Assembly (NCBI RefSeq): GCF_013409045.1
Contig: NZ_JACCBT010000001.1
Coordinates: 3,720,001-3,784,000 of the forward strand
DNA from: Actinomadura citrea
GTDB lineage: Bacteria > Actinomycetota > Actinomycetes > Streptosporangiales > Streptosporangiaceae
Length of the DNA: 64,000 bases
Direction: 5' to 3'
Shown here: one piece after another, positions 9,690 to 19,122 of the stretch
Layout: the number at the start of each line of letters is the position of its first letter
Numbering within the stretch: the first letter of the stretch is position 1
Position numbers and translations under genes: made by a program
Notes under the pieces: model-generated
The model's database searches: none
The model's input: only the letters and a program-made list of their open reading frames with translations
What the model was told of the DNA's origin: nothing

Positions 9690-9750
9690 ACGCGGCAGCA
9701 GCCGAGCGGCCCCGGCGTGGGGGGCGCCGGACGCCCTGCGCCAGGGTCGT

Positions 9751-9923
9751 CTACGTGTCGGCCGCCTCCGCCGAGGCCGATCCGCATTCGTTCTGGGCAG
9801 TGGTCGAGCGCGCCGTCACCGCGTTCGGCCTGCCTGACCAGCGGCCGGCACGTCAAACAGACCTACGTGCTCAGCGACCCGGAGACGGTCACCCAGGCCG
9901 AGCAGGCGCGCATCACGGCTTGA
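9751..9923 (+). pseudogene. Fragment of an NmrA-like NAD(P)-binding protein
   Basis: The last part reads 'QTYVLSDPETVTQAEQARITA', resembling the 'Y.LTGPE.LTQAEQ' segment near the C-terminus of NmrA/NAD(P)H-binding proteins. A neighbouring frame just before it (VVYVSAASAEADPHSFWAVV) also looks coding, so a frameshift separates the two. Only about 55 residues can be traced. Confidence 0.3.
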
Positions 9924-10236
9924 TACCGGCCGTCAGTTCTTTGGCTCCGCCGAAAGCCGCCGGCGTACGGACCTGCAGGCGGAGCGCTCTGACAACGGGT
10001 GGTGCGTCCAGGCCAGGGGAGACCGAGGCCAGGGCGGGGACGGCGTCCGGCGTGAACGCGACCGACCACGCGTCGCCGCGGGCCAGCTGGGTCGGCGCGA
10101 TCTCCGCGACGCGGGGGATCGTAGTGGCCGTAGTGCGGTGGGCGATGCTGCGGAACGCCGGCCGGCCACTACGTGAACTGGCCGGACCCGACGGTTTTAT
10201 GGGGGATGCGCCGCGCCCGGGACCGCGGTTCGTCAA
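9913..10236 (-). pseudogene. Possible C-terminal gene fragment, family unknown
   Basis: The last 60 residues of this minus-strand frame ('LARGDAWSVAFTPDAVPALA', '...GGAKELTAGIKP') have a protein-like composition, unlike the Arg/Ser-rich beginning, which reads as a shadow. No family is recognised and no ribosome site is seen. It may be the tail of a deleted gene. Confidence 0.25.
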
Positions 10237-10305
10237 ACGCCCGGTCCTGGCCGACCAGGGCCGTGGCGGCTCTGCACGGAAGACCGCGCAGGGGACACCG
10301 AGCCC

Positions 10306-10971
10306 TCAGCTGACCGTGCGTTCCGCGTAAGGGCGCAAAGCCTTGCGCAGCTTGGCTGCGTTCGGCGCCTGGCCGATGACGGTCCGGCCGTCGAGCTTGA
10401 CGCTCCCTGGGCACGCCTGGTCGCCGGGCACCTTGAAGCGGCCCAGCGGCCTGGCGGTCTTCGCCTCGTAGATCTCAAAGGTGTAGGAGGCCTCCAGGAG
10501 CGAGATCTTGGTTGTGTTCTTAGGTCGTGTGCGTCCCGAGAGTTGCCGATACAACCTCGCAACGGATTCGGAGACGTATTCGCAGACCCGGATCTCCCGC
10601 TTCCCGGCCCTGTCCTGGTGACCACAGGCGACGAGCTGGGCTTGCGCCTTCACGCCGGTATCGCTCACCTCATCGCTCGCCGCCCAGCGGGAGGGGAGAA
10701 CGTCGGCATCTTCACCGGTGTTGGCGTCCACGAACATCAGTCTCACCGTATGCGGGCCCTTCCCCCGGTACGATTCCGCGCTCTCCTTGAAATATGTGTC
10801 GCTCCGCGCCTTACCGCCCGGCTCAGACGGGCAGAACCTGTCCACGGAGGCCGGGGAGGGCGGCTCCGGCGGAGGCGGATCGGCCATCATGCCGACCACC
10901 CCCACACCGCCAAAGATCACGATGATGCCAATGCCGAACGCCCACCACGCGATCCGATCAGACCTTCGCAT
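10306..10971 (-). CDS. Membrane-anchored hypothetical protein
   Basis: From ATG at 10971 the product has 221 residues. A short basic start (MRRSDR) is followed by one hydrophobic segment (about residues 8-29, 'WAFGIGIIVIFGGVGVVGMM'), then a Pro/Ser linker and a soluble domain with three or four cysteines. This is the layout of an extracytoplasmic domain on an uncleaved signal anchor. The domain has no motif I can name. Insertion-sequence debris surrounds it on both sides, but the frame is intact. Confidence 0.6.
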   Translation of the reverse strand: MRRSDRIAWWAFGIGIIVIFGGVGVVGMMADPPPPEPPSPASVDRFCPSEPGGKARSDTYFKESAESYRGKGPHTVRLMFVDANTGEDADVLPSRWAASDEVSDTGVKAQAQLVACGHQDRAGKREIRVCEYVSESVARLYRQLSGRTRPKNTTKISLLEASYTFEIYEAKTARPLGRFKVPGDQACPGSVKLDGRTVIGQAPNAAKLRKALRPYAERTVS

Positions 10972-11455
10972 GCACACGATTCTGAACGCTCGGCCCGCGC
11001 GCCTCCACCAGATCGCGCCGCCGCGCTGGTCCGGAGGCACTCGCCGCGGCGCGGGTTCGCGACCGCAACTCGGACGGCGGACATGACCCGCCTTGATGGC
11101 CGTTCTGGACGCGGCCCCGCGAAGCGAGTCGGCGGCTGCGCCCACCTCATCGAATGGGGCCGTGTACGGGCGGCGTGCCGCCGGCTCACACCGACGGCGG
11201 CGGTGTGAGCCGGCGAGCTCTCGAAGTCCGTGGCACTCTGCAGCCCACGCATGAGCGACTACGGGGACATGACTCTCCAGGAACTGATCGGCCAGCTGAC
11301 CGGCGCGGACCTTGTGCTTGCCGAAAAAGTACGTCCGTGCAGGTGAGAGGGGTGATGTCCGGCGGATTGCAGCGTAGAGCTGGGAACTGCTGCGGGACAG
11401 GCCACGACACCGCCTCTGCCTCGACACCGCGCTCGCCTCGGGATGATGGGCAGTC
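10972..11455. other. Intergenic stretch between hypothetical gene and IS remnant
   Basis: I see no supportable gene in these 484 bases. The stretch should include the promoter of the minus-strand gene at 10,971 and the left end of the insertion sequence, but I cannot define its terminal inverted repeat by eye. Confidence 0.45.
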
Positions 11456-12468
11456 GTGCTGTTGCGACTGGCCTACTTGACCGTGGCGAGCACGTTCACG
11501 GTGCTGCGTCTGCTTCCTATGACCGATCGGGAGAAGGACGCCGAGATCTTGGTGCTGCGGCATCAGATCACGGTGCTGGAGCGCCAAACGGACGGGACGA
11601 GGGTGAGGTTCGTCGGTACGGATCGAGCACTGCTCGTGGCGCTGCTGCACCGCTTGCCTCGTGGTGTACTGCTCCGGATGGGCTGCCCGTGCGGCCGGAC
11701 ACGGTCTTGCGCTGGCACCGGGACATGATCGCTGGCCGGCACGAACCCCGAGCTGGGGCTACCGGCGGGTGCATGGCGAGTTGCTGGTGCTCGGCGTCAA
11801 GGTGGCCGCCTCCACGGTCTGGGAGATCCTCAAGGGCGCCGGAGTCGATCCGGCACCCGAGCGTGCATCGACCACGTGGGTTAACTTCCTGCGCTCCCAG
11901 GCCGGGGCACTCCTGGCGTGTGACTTCCTGGAGACCGTCACGCTCACGGGTGCACGGATGTACGTGCTGGCGGTCATCGAGCACCACAGCCACCGGATCC
12001 GCGTTCTGGGTGCAACCGCCCATCCGACCGCGTCGTCGGTGCCACAGGGGCCAGGAATCTGGCCATGGACCGGGAGGACGCGGGTTGCCGGGCACGGTGC
12101 CTGATCCGTGACCGGGACGGCAAGTTCCCTGACTTGTTCGACACCGTTCTGGCCGATGCCGGCATCCAGACGGTGCTGACCGGGTGCGGATGCCGAGGAC
12201 GAACGCGGTCATGGAGCCGTGGGTGCAGACCTGCCGCCGCGAACTCCTCGACCCGACTCTGATCTGGAACCAGCGGCACCTGCTCTACGCCCTCCGCGAG
12301 TTCGAGACCTTCTACAACGAGCACCGGCCCCACCAGGGCATCGCCACCGCCCGCCCGTTGAAGTCGCTGCCCTCACCGATCACCGAACTCGACGAGATCG
12401 CCCAGCTGAACATTCGAAGAAGTAAACGTCTGTGCGGCATCCTCAAGGAGTACCGGCATGCGGCTTGA
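11456..12468 (+). mobile_element. Decayed IS3/IS481-like insertion sequence (rve integrase transposase)
   Basis: The transposase can be followed through at least four frames: 'LRLLPMTDREKDAEILVLRHQ' from 11456, 'RPDTVLRWHRDMIAGRH' near 11695, 'WGYRRVHGELLVLGVKVAAST' near 11757, 'DAGCRARCLIRDRDGKFPDL' near 12078, and finally 'MEPWVQTCRRELL' to the stop at 12468. These are the HTH region and the D-D-E retroviral-integrase-like core of a very common actinobacterial transposase of about 350 residues. The frameshifts make it inactive. Its right end overlaps the 3' end of the minus-strand NTPase pseudogene, so it seems to have inserted into that gene. Confidence 0.7.
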
Positions 12469-13467
12469 CCTTCGCGGACGCGGTTTTCGGCAAGCCCAGG
12501 CGCGCCAGGTGTTCTGCAGCGGCACGGTCCCCTCCGTGTTCCATCAGCGACGACAGGTATCCCAGCGCTTCGGGATCATCGTGGTCGGTGGCCGGATGGA
12601 ACAGCAGTTGGGCCCGATGGTGGTCGCCTGCGGCGAACGCTGCCCGCGCGAGCCGGAGCACGTCGGGCGGCATCGCATGCCGTGCCGCAGCCCACAGCGT
12701 GGCTGGCGGAGAAATGTCGTGGCGCTCCGCGCGGCCGTGTTGTTCAAGGAAGTCGGCGAGCCGATAGAGACGATATTCCGCAGGTGGGTCGCCTGGGCGC
12801 GGCCGGTACAGCGTCAACGGTCCGGGCATGATGCGGTGCGGCGCAGTGAGGGCATCCAGCGCTGCAAGTACCAGCTGTCGTCGAGTTGGTCCCAGCCGTG
12901 TTCGGTGATGTAGCCGCGCGGCATGGTGACCTCGACCGCCTGCCCCAGCGCCCGTGCCGCTCGATGCCGATCAAGGGTTTCGTCGTGGTGTTCACGGCGG
13001 TGCCGCTCGACGGTGCTGTGCGGCAACTCCGTCAGCGTCCGCCAGTACTCCGGCCACATGGACCCCAGCACCAGGATCGGCCCTCGAGCCGGGGCGACCA
13101 GCGCGGACCGCCTCCCAGCATGCCCGGCTCTTACCGGTGGAAGAGTCACCCAACCACGATGACCATCCGGCTGGACTGGGCGGCGGCAGCGACCTCACGA
13201 CGAAGCCGTTCGTCGACTTCCTCCCGCGGCAGGTAGGCCGGTAGCACCGGCACGGCGGCCGACGCGCCCCCCGAGACGGCCTGAGGTGCCCGACGGCAAG
13301 GAGGCCGAAACGACTCCCATCAGAACACCCAGCCCGCCCAGGCAGGTCGCGGTCAACGCTGCCGCCGGCGCATTGCGCAGTAGTGCGGTGGCGACGCCGG
13401 CGGTGACGCCCAGGGTGCCCAGGACGCCCGCCACGACGGTCACAATGCCCGCGGCCACGTTGATCAA
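12443..13467 (-). pseudogene. Membrane-anchored P-loop NTPase with TPR-like tail, broken
   Basis: Read from 13467 downwards, the pieces are: a start with two hydrophobic segments (MINVAAGIVTVVAGVLGTLG and a second one); after a frameshift, a linker 'LPAYLPREEVDERLRREV'; a P-loop 'GDSSTGKSRACWEAVRA'; after a deletion, 'GPILVLGSMWPEYWRTLT'; and lastly a TPR-like tail 'YRLADFLEQHGR...DDPEALGYLSSLMEH'. I recognise the order as that of a large actinobacterial NTPase family in which 'GGSSTGKTRACWEAV' and 'TLWPEYW' are typical. Several hundred residues and the Walker B region are missing, and the last codons come from the adjoining insertion sequence. Confidence 0.6.
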
Positions 13468-13695
13468 CTACCCCAAGGAGGCGGTGAGGTGAGGGCTCAT
13501 CCCATCCAGCGTCGTCACCACGGGCGGGATCGGCTGGAACGTCGCCTGCCCGCCAATGAACGCGCCTTCACGGACGCCCCTGCACTTGCCTATCGCGGGC
13601 ACTGAGGTGATCCGTTGAGCGAAGCGGCCGGTTGTGGACGCTCGCGTGTGGGCGAAGCCGCGCTCTTCCTCTCCGCCCGGCTTGATGATGTTCAT
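13468..13695 (-). CDS. Small hypothetical frame of doubtful status
   Basis: This 75-residue frame starts at ATG 13695 and lies divergently from the trypco1-like gene. It shows no known motif. Its composition is less biased than most shadow frames nearby, but no clear ribosome site is seen. It may be non-coding. Confidence 0.2.
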   Translation of the reverse strand: MNIIKPGGEEERGFAHTRASTTGRFAQRITSVPAIGKCRGVREGAFIGGQATFQPIPPVVTTLDGMSPHLTASLG

Positions 13696-13734
13696 GGCGA
13701 TGCTTTGCCGGGATGTCGGGGAGGAGCGGATTGC

Positions 13735-13875
13735 GTGGACGATAGCGAGACCATCGAGTTGGAACTTCCAGATGGTGGAAGTGTCCTCGTCCGGCCTGAA
13801 CGTGTGGACGATGGAACAGGTTCGACATCCCGGAGCTGGTTCGCATCGCCCAGGAACGGCCCGAGGTCCAGGTGA
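13735..13875 (+). pseudogene. Trypsin-co-occurring (trypco1/CU044_2847-like) protein, N-terminal stub
   Basis: GTG at 13735 follows GGGGAGGAG with proper spacing and starts VDDSETIELELPDGGSVLVR, the first two strands of the small trypco1-type domain found at the head of MoxR/SAV_2336 operons. After about 28 residues the homology stops, at about 13,815-13,820. The DNA then continues in another frame into the middle of a MoxR-type ATPase gene, and the original frame ends at 13875. A deletion has evidently joined the two genes. Confidence 0.5.
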
Positions 13876-14258
13876 CGACCGCCGACGGGCCGGACCGTGT
13901 GAGCGTCCGCGGCGGACGAGTCCGCTGCGCCGCCTTCCCGGTCATCGTCCTCACCAGCAACGGCGAGCGCGAATTCCCGCCCGCCTTCCTGCGCCGCTGT
14001 GTGCCGCTGACCATCTCTCCGCCGACCCGCCGGCAGCTCGCCGACATCGTCCGCGCGCGGCTCGGCGAGGAAATGCAGGAGACGAGCGGCGCTCTGCTCC
14101 AGGAGTTCGTCGACCGCCGGAAGGACGGCCACGAACTGGCCACCGACCAGCTGCTCAACGCCGTTTACTTCCGGTTCGAGGCGGTGCGCCGGCAGGGCGG
14201 CGGGATCGAGGAGGTCGCCGAGAAGCTCATGGAGCATCTGCGGACGGCCACGGACTGA
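13821..14258 (+). pseudogene. MoxR-type AAA+ ATPase, C-terminal part without Walker motifs
   Basis: The frame from about 13821 reads 'RFDIPELVRIAQERPEV', then 'FPVIVLTSNGEREFPPAFLRRC' and a helical lid ending at TGA 14258. The second motif is the sensor-1/arginine-finger region of MoxR ATPases. The upstream half with Walker A and Walker B is absent, so ATP hydrolysis is not expected. An internal GTG at 13872 could still start a 128-residue polypeptide. The stop lies two bases before the ATG of the next gene, typical of the coupled MoxR-SAV_2336 operon. Confidence 0.65.
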
Positions 14259-14260
14259 CT

Positions 14261-17200
14261 ATGGGGTCCATTGAAGATCTCCTGGCCGTGCTGGACGCGC
14301 TGGGCGTCCGAGCGACCGACAGCGAGGTCATCGAGACGCTGTGGCTGGCCGAACAGATGGGCGCGGCCGCTTCCGCTCCTGCGCCGGCCTCCGCCGAGGA
14401 ACGGCCCACGCCGCCAGAGCACCCAGGTCCCGCGCCGGGGGCGTCCCCGTCTCCTCTGCCGCTCGGCCCGCCTCGCGGACCGCACCATCAGGAACACCGT
14501 GTCTCTCTCTATCCTCCCGAACCCGTGGCGGCACCGGCACAGGACGCTCCCCGCAGCGCGATCGCCGCGCCCGCGCCTGCCGTCTCGCCGCTGCCGCACG
14601 GTCTGGACATCATGCGGGCGCTGCGCCCGCTGAGACGCCGCTTCCCTTCCGAGCGCGCCCTCGTCCTGGACGAGGACGCAACCGCCGACCGCGTCGCCGA
14701 CGAGAACATCGTGATACCGGTTCTCGTCCCGGAGCGGCAGCGCTGGCTCAGCCTCGCCCTGGTCATCGATGCCGGGCCGTCCATGGCGGTGTGGCGGTCG
14801 ACGGCCGGGGAACTGCGCAGGCTTCTGGAGCGGCTCGGCGCCTTCCGCGACATCCGGGTGTGGCATCTGCGGAGGTCGGCCGGCGGCGAGCTGGGACTGC
14901 ACGCGGAGTCCCGTACGCGTGCGGCGCCACGCAGCCCCAAACAGATCATCGATCCGTCCGGACGGCAGCTGACCCTGGTGGTGAGCGACTGCGTCGACGG
15001 CATCTGGCACGACGGCGAGGCGCTCAAAGCGCTCGACCTGTGGGCACGCCGCGGCCCACTGGCGCTGCTGCAGCCGTTCCCGCAACGCCTCTGGAAACGC
15101 ACCGGCCTTTCCGCCGGTCCGGCACGCCTGCACAGCGCCGCGGCGGGCGCGCCCAACCTCCGTCTCATCGCGGAGAGCCGCGGCCGCCGTCCGGGCGCGA
15201 TGGCCCGGCAGGGCGTTCCCGTCCCGGTCCTGGAAATCGAACCCGAGTGGCTCGCCCCCTGGGCACGGCTGCTCAGCGGCGATGCGCCGGGCGGCATCGA
15301 CGGCATGGTCGTCTGGACGCGGCCGGCAAGGCCGGGCACCGCGTCTCCGGACGCCCCGCGGGACGGGCGGGAGCCCGTCCCGCTCCCCGGTGACCGGGAC
15401 GCCGAACCGGCCGAGAGGGTCGCGGCGTTCCGCGCCGCATCCCCGCAGGCGTACCGGCTGGCCGGCTACCTGTCGGCCGTCCCGCTGACCCTCCCGATCA
15501 TGCGTCTGGTCCAGCAGGTGATGCTTCCGGGCAGCCGGCCGTCCCATCTGGCGGAGGTGTTCGACAGCGGGCTGCTGCGGATCGTCGGTGAACCGGCGGC
15601 CGACCCCGAGGAGACCCGCTACGCGTTCGACGACGGCGTCGCCGAGGTGCTGCAAGGGACCCTCCGCCGCTCCGATGCCGTCCGGATCGTCGAGGGGGTC
15701 AACGCGTTCATCGAGGCGCGGCTCGGCCATCCCCGCGCCACCGGGGCACTGCTGGCGTTGCCCGGCGCGGTCGGCGACCAGGCACTAGCGCCCTCGAGCG
15801 AACCGTTCGCCGCCTTCTCCGCCGAGTTCCTGAGACGCCTGGGCGGCGACTACGCGGACCTGGCCGCGGCGCCCTCACCGCCCTCGGTCCCTGAGCCGGT
15901 CGCACCCATGGCGCCGTCGTCCACCGGACGCTGGGGCGACCGTCCGCTCAGCCAGCGATGGGTGCGGGCACCGCGATCGTCGATCGAGCATGTGGACGCG
16001 GTAGTCGTCGGGTCCGGGTTCGGGGGCTCGGTGGCGGCGTACCGGTTGGCCGAGGCCGGGCAGTCGGTCGTCCTGCTGGAACGCGGCCGGCCGTACCCGC
16101 CGGGTGGCTTCCCTCGTTCGCCGGCGCAGATGGGGCGGGCGTTCTGGGACCCCGCCGAGGGCCTCTACGGCATGTACGACGTGTGGGGCTTCAAGGGCTT
16201 CGACTCGGTCGTGGCGGCCGGACTCGGCGGCGGCTCGCTGATCTACGCCAACGTGTTGCTGCGCAAGGACGAGCACTGGTTCGTCAACGACCGGCCATCC
16301 GGCGGCTACGAGCCGTGGCCGGTGACGAGAGCCGACCTCGACCCGCACTACGACGTCGTCGAACGGATGCTCGGCGCTACTCCGTATCCCTTCGATAGCG
16401 GGCCGTACGACGACACACCGAAAACGCGCGCCATGCAGGACGCCGCAGCCGAACTCGGCCTGAGCCACACCTTGCCGCCGCTTGCGGTGAGTTTCGCGCC
16501 GCGGCCGGGCGCCGCGCCGGGCATCGGCCTGCCGATCGCCGAAACCGGTTACGGCGACATTCACGGCGTGCCCCGGCGCACCTGCACCCTGTGCGGGGAA
16601 TGCATCATTGGCTGCAATCAAGGCTCGAAAAACACGCTCGATTTCACCTATCTGTCGGCCGCCGCGTACTACGGCGCCGACATCCGGACCACCTGTGAAG
16701 TGAAGGGGATCCGGCCACGGCCTGGCGGCGGGTACGAAGTCGACTACGTTCATCACACCGACCTGAACGTCAAGAAGCGCCGTCCACCGGTGACCACGAT
16801 CTCCTGCGACCGCCTGATCCTGGGAGCTGGCGCGTTCGGGACGACGTTCCTGCTGCTCAAGTCCCGGGCAGCGTTCCCCGGGTTGAGCAAGGCGGTGGGG
16901 ACGCGCTTCAGCGGCAACGGTGACCTTCTGACCTTCCTGCAGCGAACGAGGGACGGCGACGGCGTCCGCCAGCTGGACGCCTCCCGCGGCCCGACCATCA
17001 CCAGCGCGATCCGGCTGCCAGACGAGCTGGACGGCGAGGATGGCGGCGTGGCCGGCACCGGGCACGGCGCGTACATCGAGGACGGCGGCTACCCCGCGTT
17101 CAGCACCTGGATAATGCAAGCCTCAGACCCCGTCGGCAGCCAGATTGAGCGCGCGGTGAAATACACGTGGGCCCGCTTCACCGACTCCTTTCGCGACGCC

Positions 17201-18352
17201 CCGGACACCCATCTGTCCCGACTACTCTCAGACCTGATCGGAACCGGCGCGCTCACCGTCGGTTCGCTACCCCTGCTCGGAATGGGCCGCGCCACTCCCG
17301 ACGGTGCACTCCGCCTCAAGAACGGTAGGCTCGACGTCGACCTGGACGCGGCGGGCGACGTCGATCATTTCGTGCGCTTGCGCAGAACGATGCAGATGAT
17401 GGCGGATGTGCTCGGCGCCTCCTACGCCGATAACCCCATGTGGTTCCGCAAGCGCGTCATGACCATCCATCCGCTCGGCGGGGCACCGATGGGCGCCCAT
17501 CCCGGTGAGGGAGTATGTGACGCCTACGGGGAAGTATTCGGATTCCCCGGGCTGTACGTCGCCGACGGCGCGGCAATGCCCGGATCAGTAGGCGCGAACC
17601 CCGCTTTGACGATCGCCGCGCATGCGGACCGCATGAGCACCCGCATCCTGGAAGGGGCGCCTGCCCAGTCTGCCTCACCGACCAGGAAAATGAACGTTCG
17701 TGAAACCACGTTGCCTGTCGACGCCGCCACGATCGCACGCGGACCCAATACCCAAGCGTCCGCCCGCACGCCCCTGTCATTCGTCGAAGAAATGCAGGGC
17801 TTCTTCGCCTACGACGTCTCCGACCCCAGGACCGGTGAGTTGGCGGATACGCGCGAGCCCTTGTCCTTCCGCGTCACCATCACCGCGGACGACGCGGTGA
17901 GGTTCCTCGAAGACCCCCACTACACCGCACGGGTCGAGGGTTGGATCGAAACCGGGAGCGGCGGACGGGCGGCCATCGAAAGAGGCACCTACAAGGTGGT
18001 CGTCTCGTCACAAGGTGAGAGTGGCCCTCGCTTAACGACTTACCGGCTCCACTACAACGGCAACGGCCGCCCCCAGACGCTAGTCGGGCACAAGGACGTT
18101 CACCACGGCTCGCCGACGAAGATTTGGCCCGACACCTCCACTCTGCATGTGCGGATACTTGATGGCCACGTCTCCGAGGAGGAGGAGACGGGTTCGCTTG
18201 TCAAGGGCGCAGGTGTCCTGCACATCCAACTCACCGATTTCGCGCGCACCCTGGCCACGATGCGCTCCAGCGGTCCCCAGGGCGCCGATATCCTGACGCG
18301 CGCCGGTCGCCTCCTCTTCGGTGAACTCTGGGAGATCTACGGTCCGAGCTAA
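14261..18352 (+). CDS. SAV_2336-type domain fused to a GMC (cholesterol-oxidase-like) oxidoreductase
   Basis: The intact product has 1,363 residues. Residues 1-560 follow the actinobacterial SAV_2336 pattern: a short helical head (MGSIEDLLAVLDALGV), a Pro-rich linker, 'RALVLDEDATADRVA', a vWA-like strand with LVIDAGPSM (residues 168-176), 'LVVSDCVDGIWHDG' and 'FRLAGYLSAVPLTLP'-like helices. A Pro/Ser linker leads to a complete GMC enzyme: FAD-binding GSGFGG at 584-589, 'GLGGGSLIYANVLL', four cysteines at 775, 778, 781 and 785, and active-site HPLGG (His1070) with Asn1113. A C-terminal domain of about 200 residues seen in large GMC proteins follows. SAV_2336 domains normally carry effector domains in conflict systems; a flavoenzyme in this place is new to me. 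ATG 14261 lies two bases after the MoxR stop. Confidence 0.85.
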   Translation: MGSIEDLLAVLDALGVRATDSEVIETLWLAEQMGAAASAPAPASAEERPTPPEHPGPAPGASPSPLPLGPPRGPHHQEHRVSLYPPEPVAAPAQDAPRSAIAAPAPAVSPLPHGLDIMRALRPLRRRFPSERALVLDEDATADRVADENIVIPVLVPERQRWLSLALVIDAGPSMAVWRSTAGELRRLLERLGAFRDIRVWHLRRSAGGELGLHAESRTRAAPRSPKQIIDPSGRQLTLVVSDCVDGIWHDGEALKALDLWARRGPLALLQPFPQRLWKRTGLSAGPARLHSAAAGAPNLRLIAESRGRRPGAMARQGVPVPVLEIEPEWLAPWARLLSGDAPGGIDGMVVWTRPARPGTASPDAPRDGREPVPLPGDRDAEPAERVAAFRAASPQAYRLAGYLSAVPLTLPIMRLVQQVMLPGSRPSHLAEVFDSGLLRIVGEPAADPEETRYAFDDGVAEVLQGTLRRSDAVRIVEGVNAFIEARLGHPRATGALLALPGAVGDQALAPSSEPFAAFSAEFLRRLGGDYADLAAAPSPPSVPEPVAPMAPSSTGRWGDRPLSQRWVRAPRSSIEHVDAVVVGSGFGGSVAAYRLAEAGQSVVLLERGRPYPPGGFPRSPAQMGRAFWDPAEGLYGMYDVWGFKGFDSVVAAGLGGGSLIYANVLLRKDEHWFVNDRPSGGYEPWPVTRADLDPHYDVVERMLGATPYPFDSGPYDDTPKTRAMQDAAAELGLSHTLPPLAVSFAPRPGAAPGIGLPIAETGYGDIHGVPRRTCTLCGECIIGCNQGSKNTLDFTYLSAAAYYGADIRTTCEVKGIRPRPGGGYEVDYVHHTDLNVKKRRPPVTTISCDRLILGAGAFGTTFLLLKSRAAFPGLSKAVGTRFSGNGDLLTFLQRTRDGDGVRQLDASRGPTITSAIRLPDELDGEDGGVAGTGHGAYIEDGGYPAFSTWIMQASDPVGSQIERAVKYTWARFTDSFRDAPDTHLSRLLSDLIGTGALTVGSLPLLGMGRATPDGALRLKNGRLDVDLDAAGDVDHFVRLRRTMQMMADVLGASYADNPMWFRKRVMTIHPLGGAPMGAHPGEGVCDAYGEVFGFPGLYVADGAAMPGSVGANPALTIAAHADRMSTRILEGAPAQSASPTRKMNVRETTLPVDAATIARGPNTQASARTPLSFVEEMQGFFAYDVSDPRTGELADTREPLSFRVTITADDAVRFLEDPHYTARVEGWIETGSGGRAAIERGTYKVVVSSQGESGPRLTTYRLHYNGNGRPQTLVGHKDVHHGSPTKIWPDTSTLHVRILDGHVSEEEETGSLVKGAGVLHIQLTDFARTLATMRSSGPQGADILTRAGRLLFGELWEIYGPS

Positions 18353-18378
18353 AGGCCGCCCCGTAATGGTGGAGAAGG

Positions 18379-18744
18379 GTGGTTGGGCGTGCTTCCGGTG
18401 AGCTGCCGGTCCACGGCAAGGCCCGTCCGAGTCGGGTGCGGGCCGACAAGGCGCACTCGTCCCCGATGATCCGCGCCCACCTGCGTCGCCGCGGTATCGC
18501 GGCCGCGATACCGGTGCCGGCCGACCGGGCAATGCACGGCAGCGGCGGGGCTACCGCGGTGTCGTCCACCCGCCTTCGACGCGCCCGACTACTGGGGCCA
18601 CCATGCCGTGGAGGCGGCATCAACCGCCTCAAGCGCCACCGGGCCGTGGCCACCAGACACGACAAGCTCTCCGTCCGCTACCAGGCGGTCCCTGAGATCA
18701 TTGCCATCAGCGAATGGCTCCACCTACTTCGAAATATGCCCTAG
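18379..18744 (+). pseudogene. C-terminal remnant of an IS5-family transposase
   Basis: The frame contains 'RVRADKAHSSPMIRAHLRRRGIAAAIP' and, near the end, 'INRLKRHRAVATRHDKLSVRYQA', the last catalytic region of IS5-group transposases. The expected 'FDAPDYWGHHAVE' segment between them sits in another frame, so there are at least two frameshifts. The N-terminal half is missing. Confidence 0.65.
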
Positions 18745-18892
18745 TCGAGGCGATCGGATCGAGGTTGCTTGGGGCGGGCTGGCAGCTGTGCCGCCCCCAC
18801 TATCCGCGCACCCCGCTCACTCGCGCCCTCAGTTCGCCCAGCCGTGGATCGCGCGGGAGGTCGACTGATACACCGTTCCAATGGACGTGACC

Positions 18893-18915
18893 GGGGAGGA
18901 CCTTTTGACCGAGTG
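18893..18915. repeat. Copy 2 of a 23-bp direct repeat
   Basis: It is identical to 6,855-6,877. The partner 18-mer adjacent to copy 1 lies here about 210 bases downstream, after the tRNA-Pro fragment, so the two halves are separated. Confidence 0.85.
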
Positions 18916-19060
18916 TCATGTGCCCGGTGCAGCATTTCCGGCTAACGTGATCTATCTACCGGGATGAAAGCCGCTTTCTGGCCGTGAGTCCGCGGGTGCG
19001 GGCTCCTCCCGTGGCTCCCGAGCGCCGCGGGGGGAGCCGCAGGGAAGCTCTGGTTTAGCC

Positions 19061-19122
19061 CCTGACCTGCATGAACTCTGTCGGGACGGCGGGATTTGAA
19101 CCCACGACCCCTTGACCCCCAG
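19061..19122 (-). other. Left-most attachment-site copy: tRNA-Pro 3' end plus arm-like motif
   Basis: Bases 19,079-19,122 are identical to the 3' end of the intact tRNA-Pro gene at 45,129-45,172, from two bases beyond the discriminator into the anticodon loop. The 5' half of the tRNA is missing, so this is an att remnant and not a gene. On its left, 19,061-19,072 carries CCTGACCTGCAT, the inverse of a motif found just inside the next att copy at 28,020. Confidence 0.8.

Noticed and set aside
13634..14260. In-frame extension that would make the fusion protein 1,572 residues long
   Set aside because: The extension is Arg/Pro-rich shadow of the trypco1 and MoxR remnants, and ATG 14261 two bases after the MoxR stop gives the normal SAV_2336-type N-terminus.
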